From positions 682,001 through 746,000 of the forward strand of contig NZ_RYZR01000003.1 of NCBI RefSeq assembly GCF_003977615.1: 64,000 nucleotides of DNA, given 5' to 3'. Within the stretch, counting starts at the first letter, position 1. Every line of letters begins with the position of its first letter. The DNA comes from Dyella dinghuensis. Lineage in GTDB: Bacteria > Pseudomonadota > Gammaproteobacteria > Xanthomonadales > Rhodanobacteraceae. Of the stretch, positions 34,454 to 42,906 are shown one piece after another. The position numbers were made by a program, and so were the translations under genes. A model generated the notes under the pieces. The model was not told the DNA's origin and did no database searches. It was given only the letters and a program-made list of their open reading frames with translations.

Positions 34454-35755
34454 ATGAACCGCTTGCTCGACAGCGCCTGGAAACTCCCATTCGCGCTAGT
34501 CGTCGGCTTGCTTGCAGGCGGTTTGGCGGGTTGGTTGGCCGGAGGCCATGTCGCCACGGGTGTGGCGCTCGTCGCTGTAGCAGAGATTGTCTTGCTGCTG
34601 ACGCACTTGCGTCACATAGCTAAGACAATGATTAACTCGTCCACCCCCGACAAGAACAACGACCCCGACCAACCCCGGCATGACCGATTCATGATGCGCT
34701 CCCGACGCCTGGCCGCCAATTTGCACGATCTGCGCAGAGCCGCTGGCAATCTGCCGGACGCGATTGTGCTGCTCGATCAGGACCAGCACGTACGCTGGTT
34801 CAACCATGCGGCGGAGAGCTTACTGGGTCTGCGTCGTCCGCAGGATCGCGGCATCGTGCTGCGCGACAAGTTGCACAATTCCGAACTCGCCGGTTGGCTG
34901 GAAGAGCCCTCGCCCGAACCGCTCAACGACGTCAGCGCGCCAGGGCAGCCAAGCCGCCATATCAACGTGACCATGCTGCCTTTTGGCCAGCGCCAGCGTC
35001 TGCTGCTTGCACGCGATATCAGCCATATGTCGCGTCTGGAACAGATTCGCCGCGACTTCGTGGCGAATGTGTCGCACGAACTACGCACGCCGCTTACGGT
35101 AATTCACGGTTATCTCGAATTGCTCGATCCGGAAGATGTGCCGCATCTGGCGCCGGTGCTCGGCGAAATGCGCGCACAGTCCAAGCGCATGGGTCAGATC
35201 GTCGAAGATCTGCTGACCTTGTCGCGCCTGGAAACACAGGACCACGTCAGCGAAGAACGTGTGCAGATGGCGCCGCTGTTGGCAACGCTGCGCAAGGAAG
35301 CCGAAGCGCTTAGCCAAGGCCGCCACACCATCACGGTGGAATCGACGGCCGAACTGGATCTGCTCGGCTCGCCGAAGGATTTGCACAGTGCGCTCTCCAA
35401 CCTGGTGAGCAACGCGGTGCGTTACACGCCGACCGGCGGACGCATCACGGTTCGCTGGGAACGTACGGCCGAAGGCGCCAACTACTCGGTAACCGACACG
35501 GGTTACGGCATTCCTGCCGATCATCTGTCGCGCCTCACTGAGCGCTTCTATCGTGTTTCCTCAAGCCGTTCGCGCGACAGCGGCGGCACCGGTCTTGGTC
35601 TCTCCATCGTGAAACACGTGCTCGGCTTGCATCAGGCACGTCTGGATATCCGCAGTACACCGGGTCAAGGTTCCACCTTCACTTGCTGCTTCGGTCCCGA
35701 GCGCCTGCTGACGCCAGAAGTCCACGACGTCAGCAAACCGCTCGACGTTCACTGA
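34454..35755 (+). CDS. phoR: Phosphate regulon sensor histidine kinase PhoR
   Basis: Protein of 433 residues. Two N-terminal membrane spans with a very short loop (FALVVGLLAGGLAGWLA and VALVAVAEIVLLL) and no large periplasmic sensor, as in PhoR. Then a PAS domain (about 95-190, PDAIVLLDQDQHVRWFNHAA), HisKA with phospho-His in VANVSHELRTPLTVI (about 207), and HATPase_c with LSNLVSNAVRYTP, DTGYGIP and GGTGLGLSIVKHV. It works with PhoB and is normally controlled by the Pst system, which is not in this window. Confidence 0.94.
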   Translation: MNRLLDSAWKLPFALVVGLLAGGLAGWLAGGHVATGVALVAVAEIVLLLTHLRHIAKTMINSSTPDKNNDPDQPRHDRFMMRSRRLAANLHDLRRAAGNLPDAIVLLDQDQHVRWFNHAAESLLGLRRPQDRGIVLRDKLHNSELAGWLEEPSPEPLNDVSAPGQPSRHINVTMLPFGQRQRLLLARDISHMSRLEQIRRDFVANVSHELRTPLTVIHGYLELLDPEDVPHLAPVLGEMRAQSKRMGQIVEDLLTLSRLETQDHVSEERVQMAPLLATLRKEAEALSQGRHTITVESTAELDLLGSPKDLHSALSNLVSNAVRYTPTGGRITVRWERTAEGANYSVTDTGYGIPADHLSRLTERFYRVSSSRSRDSGGTGLGLSIVKHVLGLHQARLDIRSTPGQGSTFTCCFGPERLLTPEVHDVSKPLDVH

Positions 35756-35809
35756 GCGATTGACACAAAAGCGTAGGCGTAAAGGTAGTTGATAGGCGAG
35801 AATGCGCGG

Positions 35810-37915
35810 ATGCCGCGCCGCCCAGCCATCCAACCCGTCGTGAACGAAGCGCCCAAGCCCGAGCTTTTTCTGAGCCGCGAACTGGGTGCGCTTGAATTCA
35901 ACTTCCGCGTACTCGCACAAGCGCGCGATCCGAGCACGCCCGTGCTTGAACGTCTGCGCTTTCTAAGCATCGTCGCGAGCAATCTCGACGAATTCTTCGA
36001 AGTACGTGTGGCGATGCTTAAGCATCACCATCAATTCGGTTCGGCAGCGCCGGGGCCGGATGGCGTCGCGTCCGGCGAACTGCTTGCGCATATCCGCGAA
36101 CGCGTGCTCGATCTGGTCGGCGCGCAGTATGCCACATGGCATGACGAACTGGGGCCTGCACTGGCGGCCGAAAACATTCACTTCCTCACGCGTAAACAGT
36201 GGACAACGCGGCAACGCCGATGGTTGCAAGGCTATTTCGAAAACGAAGTGTTGCCGGTGCTTTCACCGCTAGGTCTCGATCCGGCGCATCCCTTCCCACG
36301 CATTCTCAACAAGACGCTGAACATCGCCGTGGTGCTGCAAGGCCGTGACGCATTCGGCCACGAGGGCCACATGGCGCTGGTGCGCGCGCCGCGTTCGCTG
36401 CCGCGCATCATCCGCATTCCGGATGAAGTGGGCGGCACCGGCGATCACTACGTCTTTCTCGCCGAATTGCTGCAGGCGTTCGTCGATATGATGTTCCCCG
36501 GTTTCAAGGTGGCTGGCGCCTATCAATTCCGCGTGACGCGTAACAGCGAGCTGATCGTGGAAGAGGAAGTCGACAACCTCGCTCGCGCGCTGACCGAAGA
36601 ATTGCTCGGCCGCGGTTATGCGCGCCCCGTTCGATTGGAAATCGGCAACGACTGTCCGCAATCCATCGTGTCGATGCTGATCTCCAACTTCCAGTTGGAA
36701 GAGACCGACGTCTATCGCTGCAACGGGCCGGTGAACATCATTCGCGTCGGCACGGTGTACGACGACATCGATCGCCCCGACCTGAAATTTCCGCGCTTCA
36801 CACCCGCCATATCGCCCGGGCTCAATGGTGCCAAGCGCATCTTCGACGTGCTGAGCCAGCGCGACATATTGCTGCATCATCCCTACGAATCGTTCTCGGC
36901 CGTTGTCGATCTGCTGCGCGAAGCCGTACAGGACCCGGACGTTCTCGCCATCAAGCAAACGCTATATCGCGCAGGCAAAGACACGCCACTCGTGGATCTG
37001 CTGGTCGAGGCCGCGCGCAAAGGCAAAGACGTCACCGTTGTAATTGAACTGCGCGCACGCTTCGACGAAGAAGCCAATATCCGCTTTGCCACGCGGCTAC
37101 AGGAAGCCGGCGTGCAAGTGGTGTATGGCGTGGTCGGCTTCAAGACGCACGCCAAGATGATGCTGATCGTGCGGCGCGAAAACGGCCATCTGCGCCGTTA
37201 TTCGCATTTGTCGACGGGCAACTACCATCAGGCCAACAGCCGCCTGTACACCGACATCGGCCTGATGACGGCCGATCCGGAAATTGGCGAAGACCTGCAC
37301 AAGGTGTTCCAGCAATTGTCGGGCTTGGGCCCGATGATCAGCCTGAAGCGTTTGCTGCATTCGCCGTTCACGCTCTACAAGAGCATCATCGAGAAGATCG
37401 AGCGAGAAGCAACGCATGCGCGCAATGGTCGTCCTGCGCGCATCGTCGCCAAGCTCAATGCACTCAATGAAGCGCATGTTATTGAAGCGCTTTACGCGGC
37501 AGCGCAAGCTGGCGTGGATATCGACCTGATCGTGCGCGGCGCGTGCACGCTGCGTCCAGGTTTACCCGGCATATCCGAACGCATTCGCGTTCGCTCCATT
37601 GTTGGACGTTTTCTCGAGCACAGTCGCGTTTACTGGTTTGCCAACGATGGTCAACCGGAAATCTACTGCGCCAGCGCGGACTGGATGGAACGCAATCTGA
37701 TGCGGCGCATCGAGATCGCCTTTCCCATCATCGATCCGCAACTGGCGAAACGCGTTCACGATGAAACGCTCGCCAACTATCTCGCCGATAACACACAGGC
37801 ATGGCTGCTCGACAGCGATGGACATTACGAACGCGCCACTCCCGGCGCACACGCGCCGTATACCGCGCAGCAGGTATTGCTTGAACGCTTGAGCGGCCTC
37901 AACGCTTCCACGTAA
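35810..37915 (+). CDS. ppk1: Polyphosphate kinase 1
   Basis: Protein of 701 residues; builds polyphosphate from ATP. N-terminal domain LSRELGALEFNFRVLAQARD and IVASNLDEFFEVRV. The autophosphorylated His is in YSHLSTGNYHQANSRLYTDI (about residue 470). The second HKD-like site lies further on (SADWMERNLMRRIEIAFPI). ATG 35810 was chosen; a TTG seven codons upstream is possible. Between phoR and ppx, consistent with phosphate control of polyphosphate turnover. Confidence 0.95.
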   Translation: MPRRPAIQPVVNEAPKPELFLSRELGALEFNFRVLAQARDPSTPVLERLRFLSIVASNLDEFFEVRVAMLKHHHQFGSAAPGPDGVASGELLAHIRERVLDLVGAQYATWHDELGPALAAENIHFLTRKQWTTRQRRWLQGYFENEVLPVLSPLGLDPAHPFPRILNKTLNIAVVLQGRDAFGHEGHMALVRAPRSLPRIIRIPDEVGGTGDHYVFLAELLQAFVDMMFPGFKVAGAYQFRVTRNSELIVEEEVDNLARALTEELLGRGYARPVRLEIGNDCPQSIVSMLISNFQLEETDVYRCNGPVNIIRVGTVYDDIDRPDLKFPRFTPAISPGLNGAKRIFDVLSQRDILLHHPYESFSAVVDLLREAVQDPDVLAIKQTLYRAGKDTPLVDLLVEAARKGKDVTVVIELRARFDEEANIRFATRLQEAGVQVVYGVVGFKTHAKMMLIVRRENGHLRRYSHLSTGNYHQANSRLYTDIGLMTADPEIGEDLHKVFQQLSGLGPMISLKRLLHSPFTLYKSIIEKIEREATHARNGRPARIVAKLNALNEAHVIEALYAAAQAGVDIDLIVRGACTLRPGLPGISERIRVRSIVGRFLEHSRVYWFANDGQPEIYCASADWMERNLMRRIEIAFPIIDPQLAKRVHDETLANYLADNTQAWLLDSDGHYERATPGAHAPYTAQQVLLERLSGLNAST

Positions 37916-37982
37916 CGATGCAACTTCAGATCATTTACCCGACCATGCGAGTATCCCAGCCAGTCCCGACCAGGAGCGATGC

Positions 37983-39500
37983 GTGAGCCTCGGCGACCAG
38001 ACGCAGATCAAGGATGGCGAGCTGATGGCCGCCGTCGATATGGGTTCGAACAGTTTCCACATGGTCGTGGCGCGCATGGAGCACGGGGAACCGCGCGTGA
38101 TCGACCGCCTGCGCGACAGCGTGCGCATGGCGGCCGGCCTTCGCGCCGACGGCACGCTGGATGCGGAACACCGCGCACGCGCATTGAACTGTCTTGCCCG
38201 CTTTGGTCAGCGCATCGCCGGCATTCCTACCGCGCGCGTGCGCGCCGTGGCGACGAATACGGTGCGGCGGCTGGCTTCACCGCAAGCGTTCCTCACCGCA
38301 GCGGAAACCGCGCTGGGTCACCCGGTAGAAGTCGTATCCGGCCGTGAAGAAGGCCGACTGATCTTTCTCGGTGTCGCACACGATCTTTCCGCATCGCGCG
38401 AACCGCGTTTGGTTATCGACATCGGTGGCGGCAGTACCGAATTCATCATTGGCCGCGGGCTGGCACCGATGCACACGGAAAGCGTGCAGGTCGGTTGCAT
38501 CGCTACCACCGCGCGCTTCTTCCCCGGCGGCAAGCTCACACGCAAACGGTGGCAGCGTGCACGCGGCGAAATCGGCGTGTTGCTGCAGCAGTTCTCCGAG
38601 GAATATCTGGAGTCCGGTTGGGTCGATGCGTTCGGCTCCTCCGGCAGTGCGAAGGCCATCGGCGCTGTCGTGCAGGCGATGAAACTCTCCGACCACGGCG
38701 TAACGCCCGCATCGCTTGCTTCGTTACGCGATGCGCTGCTTGAGCAAGGGCAAATCGGCACACTGAAACTACCGGGCCTGGCCGAAGAGCGCGCGCCGGT
38801 ATTCGCCGGTGCCGTGGTGATTCTCGAAGCTGCATTCGCCGCGCTGGGCATTCAGCGCCTGGAAGTGTGCGAAAGCTCAATGCGCGAAGGACTGCTGTGG
38901 GACCTGATCGGTCGCGCAGGCGGCAGCGATCCGCGCACCGCCAGCATTGATGCATTGGCCAGTCGCTATGGCGTCGATCGTGCCCAGGCACGTCGCGTGG
39001 AATCCACGGCGCTGATGCTGTTCGATCAGGTCGCCGCAACGTGGAAGCTCGATGCCGAAGCACGCGAATGGTTGTCGTGGGCAGCTCGCGTGCACGAAAT
39101 CGGCCTGGCGATCGCACATAGCCAGCACCATCATCACGGTGCCTACATTCTTCGCAATGCCGATCTGGCCGGTTTCTCCAAGCAGGAACAGCACCTGCTG
39201 GCCGCGATCATCCAGGCCCACCGCCGCAAGCCGGACAAAACCAGCTTTGCATCGCTGCCCCAGCGTTACCGCCAGCTCGCCAGGCATATCACGGCGCTGC
39301 TGCGCCTCGCCGTGCTGTTCCGGCGTGCGCGGCGTGCGGAATCCCTGCCGCCCTTGCGCCTGGCTGCAACCACCCAGCGACTGACCCTGCAACTTCCTGC
39401 AGCGTGGCTCGAGCAACATCCGCTGAGCCAGGCAGATCTGGAGCAGGAAATCACGCCCATGACCGAACTGGGACTTGCGCTGAGCGTGTCCGCACAATGA
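37983..39500 (+). CDS. ppx: Exopolyphosphatase / pppGpp phosphohydrolase (Ppx/GppA family)
   Basis: Protein of 505 residues, GTG start with AGGAG 8 bp upstream. The actin-like ATPase fold shows AAVDMGSNSFHMVVAR (P1 loop), VVSGREEGRLIFLGVA (catalytic Glu region) and LVIDIGGGSTEFIIG. The C-terminal part (about 310-505) is the HD-like helical domain (HEIGLAIAHSQHHHHGAYIL). It degrades polyphosphate from its ends. Position 67 bp after ppk1 supports Ppx over GppA. Confidence 0.93.
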   Translation: MSLGDQTQIKDGELMAAVDMGSNSFHMVVARMEHGEPRVIDRLRDSVRMAAGLRADGTLDAEHRARALNCLARFGQRIAGIPTARVRAVATNTVRRLASPQAFLTAAETALGHPVEVVSGREEGRLIFLGVAHDLSASREPRLVIDIGGGSTEFIIGRGLAPMHTESVQVGCIATTARFFPGGKLTRKRWQRARGEIGVLLQQFSEEYLESGWVDAFGSSGSAKAIGAVVQAMKLSDHGVTPASLASLRDALLEQGQIGTLKLPGLAEERAPVFAGAVVILEAAFAALGIQRLEVCESSMREGLLWDLIGRAGGSDPRTASIDALASRYGVDRAQARRVESTALMLFDQVAATWKLDAEAREWLSWAARVHEIGLAIAHSQHHHHGAYILRNADLAGFSKQEQHLLAAIIQAHRRKPDKTSFASLPQRYRQLARHITALLRLAVLFRRARRAESLPPLRLAATTQRLTLQLPAAWLEQHPLSQADLEQEITPMTELGLALSVSAQ

Positions 39501-39590
39501 CGCGAAGCCAACCTGACATGGCCAAAAGAGGCACAGCGGCTCCGGGCCGCGTATGATGCCCCGATATTTCCGCCGCTCCGCCCAATCGTC

Positions 39591-40247
39591 ATGCCCAAGT
39601 ACCTGCTGACTGCCCTCTTTCTGCTCGCTACGCCGCTTGCCTTCGCGCAGACTTCTGCGCCAGCTGCGAATGCGGCGACGCCTGCTGCAGCCAATCCGAC
39701 GGTTGTGCTGCACACCTCGCAGGGCGACATCACGCTGGAACTGTTCGCCGACAAAGCACCCAAGAGCGTCGCCAATTTCTTGCGCTATGTGCATGAGGGC
39801 TTTTACGCCGGCACGGTGTTCCATCGCGTGATTCCCGGTTATCTGATCCAGGGCGGCTTGTATACGAAAGATCTGCAGCCACGCCGCACGCACTCGCCAG
39901 TGGCCAGCGAAGCGGACAACGGCTTGTCGAATCTGCGTGGCACCATCGCCGTGGCGCGCGGCGGCGATCCCAACTCGGGCACAGCGCAGTTCTTCATCAA
40001 TCTGGTCGACGATCGTCGGCTGGACTATGCCGGCAATCAAAGCGGATTGACCTGGGGTTACGCGGTATTCGGCAAAGTCATCAAAGGCATGGACGTCGTC
40101 GACAAGATCGCCGCCCTGCCGACCCATGCACAAGGCCCCTTCTCTGCCGACGTGCCCAATCCGCCCGTGGTGATTGACGGCGCGAACGTGCTCGGCGAAG
40201 AAACGCCCGCAGCCGCATCGAGTGGTACCTCACGCAAATCGCCATGA
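39591..40247 (+). CDS. ppiA: Periplasmic cyclophilin-type peptidyl-prolyl isomerase
   Basis: Protein of 218 residues with a signal peptide (LLTALFLLATPLAFA then QTSAP). Cyclophilin domain about 38-205: VVLHTSQGDITLELFADKAP, FHRVIPGYLIQGG and PNSGTAQFFINLVDD. The short Ala/Ser-rich C-terminal tail is likely flexible. The stop overlaps the lpxH start in ATGA, so the two are coupled. A cytosolic paralogue (ppiB) is at 48 kb. Confidence 0.92.
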   Translation: MPKYLLTALFLLATPLAFAQTSAPAANAATPAAANPTVVLHTSQGDITLELFADKAPKSVANFLRYVHEGFYAGTVFHRVIPGYLIQGGLYTKDLQPRRTHSPVASEADNGLSNLRGTIAVARGGDPNSGTAQFFINLVDDRRLDYAGNQSGLTWGYAVFGKVIKGMDVVDKIAALPTHAQGPFSADVPNPPVVIDGANVLGEETPAAASSGTSRKSP

Positions 40248-40972
40248 GCACGTTGTTCATTGCCGATCTGCATCTGGACGACAGCCGGCCGCACATCACT
40301 TCGTTGTTCGAAAACTTTCTGGCCAGCGATGAAGTTCGCCACGCCGATGCGCTGTACATTCTCGGCGATCTGGTCGAAGCATGGATTGGCGACGACGACG
40401 ATGCAGAACTGCCGCAACGCATTGCTCGCGCCACGCGCGCGTTACGCGATGCAGGTGTGCCGGTCTACTTCATGGTCGGCAATCGCGACTTTCTGTTAGG
40501 CGAAGCGTTTGCCGAACGCGCCGGCTTCACACTGCTCGAAGACGGCACGGTGCACGATCTGTACGGCAAGCCTACGCTGCTGATGCATGGCGATGTGCTG
40601 TGCACGGACGATGTCGCTTACCAGACCGTGCGCCGCAACGTACGCACGCCGGAATGGAAAGCGCAGGTTCTTTCCATGTCGCTGGATGCGCGTCGCGCTT
40701 TTGCCGCGAAGGCGCGGGAAGACAGCCGCGCGCATACGGGCAGTACGAAAGAAACCATCATGGACGTCAACGCCGATGCCGTGGCCCAGGCCATGCGCGA
40801 CGCTGGCGTGCAGACCGTTATACATGGCCATACGCATCGCCCCGCCGTCCACCGTTTTGAACTCGATGGCTCTCCGGCAACCCGTATCGTTCTTGGCGAT
40901 TGGTATGAACAGGGTTCGCTGCTTCGGGTGACACCCGCAGGTGCCGAACTTCAAGCGCTACCAACGCCGTAA
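40244..40972 (+). CDS. lpxH: UDP-2,3-diacylglucosamine diphosphatase LpxH
   Basis: Protein of 242 residues; Mn-dependent calcineurin-like phosphoesterase making lipid X in lipid A synthesis at the inner membrane. Metal ligands: FIADLHLDD, LGDLVEAWIGDDD, MVGNRDFLLG, LMHGDVLCTDD and IHGHTHRPAVH. All family motifs are present, including RNPxW-like region RRNVRTPEWK. Start overlaps ppiA. Nothing like a strong terminator follows. Confidence 0.95.
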   Translation: MSTLFIADLHLDDSRPHITSLFENFLASDEVRHADALYILGDLVEAWIGDDDDAELPQRIARATRALRDAGVPVYFMVGNRDFLLGEAFAERAGFTLLEDGTVHDLYGKPTLLMHGDVLCTDDVAYQTVRRNVRTPEWKAQVLSMSLDARRAFAAKAREDSRAHTGSTKETIMDVNADAVAQAMRDAGVQTVIHGHTHRPAVHRFELDGSPATRIVLGDWYEQGSLLRVTPAGAELQALPTP

Positions 40973-41049
40973 ACGATTTCACGCCAGCTGCCGAAAAAAT
41001 AATACGCAAAACTGACGTTTGGCCGTCTATACGGCCCAAGCCAACTGTG

Positions 41050-41066
41050 TGAGGTTGATAACCTCA
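41050..41066. promoter_or_regulatory. Inverted repeat TGAGGTT-GAT-AACCTCA, candidate operator
   Basis: A perfect 7-bp dyad with 3-bp spacer, 220 bp upstream of the repeat lipoprotein gene in a 297-bp non-coding stretch (40973-41269). It has the size of a dimeric repressor site. No dedicated regulator gene is adjacent. The rest of the stretch shows no open frame with family features. Confidence 0.4.
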
Positions 41067-41097
41067 AGTGTAGACAATGTCTGCACCATGTCTTCAC

Positions 41098-41111
41098 GTG
41101 ACGCGCATCAC
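41098..41111. promoter_or_regulatory. Candidate CRP/Clp-type site GTGA-N6-TCAC
   Basis: GTGACGCGCATCAC matches the core of the CRP/Clp consensus (TGTGA-N6-TCACA), with the outermost T/A pair replaced. It is 158 bp upstream of the lipoprotein start. In Xanthomonadales, Clp commonly controls surface and adhesion genes, so this would be a reasonable target. Confidence 0.45.
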
Positions 41112-41269
41112 GCTTTTTACGCCCGATTCCCGCTCTTGCAGGTACGTGGCTTCTATCCAAATAACCGGAAAAGGCAGGGGCCGGTCGGGAGGGATAGATG
41201 TCTACCTCAGCGCATCCACTACAGGTGGAACGCCTACATGGAACGCACAGCGTTCGTGGAGTGACGATC

Positions 41270-42772
41270 ATGCGTAGCACTTCTTCGGGCAACTTAGTCA
41301 AACAAACATGTCTTGCGTCGGCAATCATGGTCGCGGTGATTTCACTGGCGGCCTGCAGTGGTTCGGGTTCCGTCCGATCCTCCGGGGGAGGGTCTGCAAT
41401 CAGCCCAAGCAGCACTGGCTCGGGCGGCAGCACAGGAAGCGGCTCCGGTAGCGGTACGTCCGGCAGCAGCGGCAACAGTGGCACCGGTTCGGGCAGTGGC
41501 AGTGGAACGGGGACAGGCACCGGATCGGGTGGTGGTGGCATTACGGGTACCGGTGGCGGTGGATCGGGTGGTGGCGGATCCGGCGGTGGCTCGGGCGGAG
41601 GTTCCGGTAGCGGCGGTGGCTCCGGAGGGGGATCGGGTTCGGGAGGCGGTGGCGGTACGCCGCAACCTACGAGTCTGGTTGGCAGTGTCGCCACAGGTCT
41701 CGGTAACGTCGTGTCCGGCGCGGGTGGCGCGATCAGTACCATCGGTTCGCAAATACCCAATCAATCGCTGCTTGGCGGCAACACGCCAACCACACAGGGC
41801 TTGGCTGGTGTGATCACTAACACCGGCAACGCGGTATCGACGCTGGGTAATGGCGTCACCAGCGGTCTCGGTCAAATTGGCAACACCGGCAATCCCGTGG
41901 GTACGACGGTCGATAGCCTCGGCGGCGTGGTGGATGACTCCGGCAAAGCCGTCAACTCACTGGGCGATACGGTAACCAGCGTTGGCGATTTCCAAGGCTC
42001 GCCCATTCAACCGATCACATCGACACTTGGTGGCGCGGTCTCGATGGTCGGCAACGGCGTATCCGACGGAAGCACCCCGCTTGAGAACGCACTGAGCACC
42101 GGTGCCGTCAAAGCGGTCACGCAGACGCTCAGCAATGTGGTGACGCCGGTTGCCATGCTTGGGCAAAGCAACAGCCCGGGCAATGGCAATCTGATCGCTG
42201 CCGTTTCGCAAGTAGGCGGTGCAGCAACCAGCGGCACAGGCAATGTCGTCTCTGCAGTGGGTTCACAGATCGCCGGCTCGTCCGTACCGGGTGCATCTCC
42301 CATTACGCAATTCGTCGGCAACACCGTGCAAGGCACGGGTGGCGCTGTGACGACTCTGGGTAATGGCATTACCAGCGGTCTGGGACAGACTGGCAGCATC
42401 AGTAATCCGGTTGGTGTGACCGCAGTGGGCGCGACTACTTCCGTGACGGGCGTAGGCCAGACCCTGGCGACGACAGGTCAAACGTTGGCCGGTGCCACGG
42501 GTTCCGGCCCTGCAGCAGCCATCAACCCAGTCACCAGCACGGTGGGATCGGTGGTGAGCACAGCAGGTTCGGCCGTAGCTACGGTGGGAACGAACACAAC
42601 TGCTGCCGTGAATGGCCCACTGCAACCGGTCACCCAAGGCGTGAGCAATCTGCTTAACGGCGTGAGTGGACTGACCGGTGACAGCGGCACCGGCAACCTG
42701 CTCAGCACGCTTGGCAATACCACCGGCGGTAGCAACGGCAAAGGCGGCCTGCTCGGCAAGCATACGCTTTAA
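41270..42772 (+). CDS. Gly/Ser-rich repeat lipoprotein (bacterial collagen-like middle-region type)
   Basis: Protein of 500 residues from ATG 41270 (GGAGTGA upstream). Lipoprotein signal: AIMVAVISLAAC, lipobox LAAC with Cys29. Residues 30-130 are nearly pure Gly/Ser/Thr, a flexible stalk. Residues 135-500 are Gly/Val/Thr/Asn/Ser-rich, lacking Cys and almost lacking aromatics, built from loosely repeated phrases such as TLGNGVTSGLGQ (about 192) and TLGNGITSGLGQ (about 363), each followed by an NPVG phrase. This composition is like proteins annotated as collagen-like triple-helix repeat or Collagen_mid, although no strict G-x-y tract is present. It precedes a TpsB transporter gene, which may export or display it. 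Function unknown. Confidence 0.8.
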   Translation: MRSTSSGNLVKQTCLASAIMVAVISLAACSGSGSVRSSGGGSAISPSSTGSGGSTGSGSGSGTSGSSGNSGTGSGSGSGTGTGTGSGGGGITGTGGGGSGGGGSGGGSGGGSGSGGGSGGGSGSGGGGGTPQPTSLVGSVATGLGNVVSGAGGAISTIGSQIPNQSLLGGNTPTTQGLAGVITNTGNAVSTLGNGVTSGLGQIGNTGNPVGTTVDSLGGVVDDSGKAVNSLGDTVTSVGDFQGSPIQPITSTLGGAVSMVGNGVSDGSTPLENALSTGAVKAVTQTLSNVVTPVAMLGQSNSPGNGNLIAAVSQVGGAATSGTGNVVSAVGSQIAGSSVPGASPITQFVGNTVQGTGGAVTTLGNGITSGLGQTGSISNPVGVTAVGATTSVTGVGQTLATTGQTLAGATGSGPAAAINPVTSTVGSVVSTAGSAVATVGTNTTAAVNGPLQPVTQGVSNLLNGVSGLTGDSGTGNLLSTLGNTTGGSNGKGGLLGKHTL

Positions 42773-42808
42773 GCCGAACGATCCACTGACAACGAGAACG
42801 CAAGTCGC

Positions 42809-42835
42809 AGGGAGGTGGCGCTGAGCCACCTCCCT
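42809..42835 (+). terminator. 11-bp stem-loop between the repeat lipoprotein and TpsB genes
   Basis: Arms 42809-42819 and 42825-42835 (AGGGAGGTGGC/GCCACCTCCCT) with a five-base loop. Only a weak T stretch follows, so it may be a partial terminator or processing site that lowers expression of the downstream transporter relative to the lipoprotein. Confidence 0.6.
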
Positions 42836-42906
42836 CTTATGGGGCCGGCACGCGATCTGCCGTACTAGCGCGTGTCGTGATGGAAGACGACAAACAGGGG
42901 CAACGC

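Noticed and set aside
38877-40133. Long open frame antisense to ppx and ppiA
   Set aside because: It crosses two well-supported genes and has no family features; a shadow of high G+C coding sequence.
41019-41264. Possible small protein upstream of the repeat lipoprotein
   Set aside because: It overlaps the candidate operators, has no ribosome binding site or family similarity, and is better read as promoter region.
41270-42772. Calling the repeat lipoprotein a classical TpsA exoprotein
   Set aside because: No TPS secretion domain, no NPNG/NPNL motifs, and a lipobox instead of the long TpsA signal peptide.
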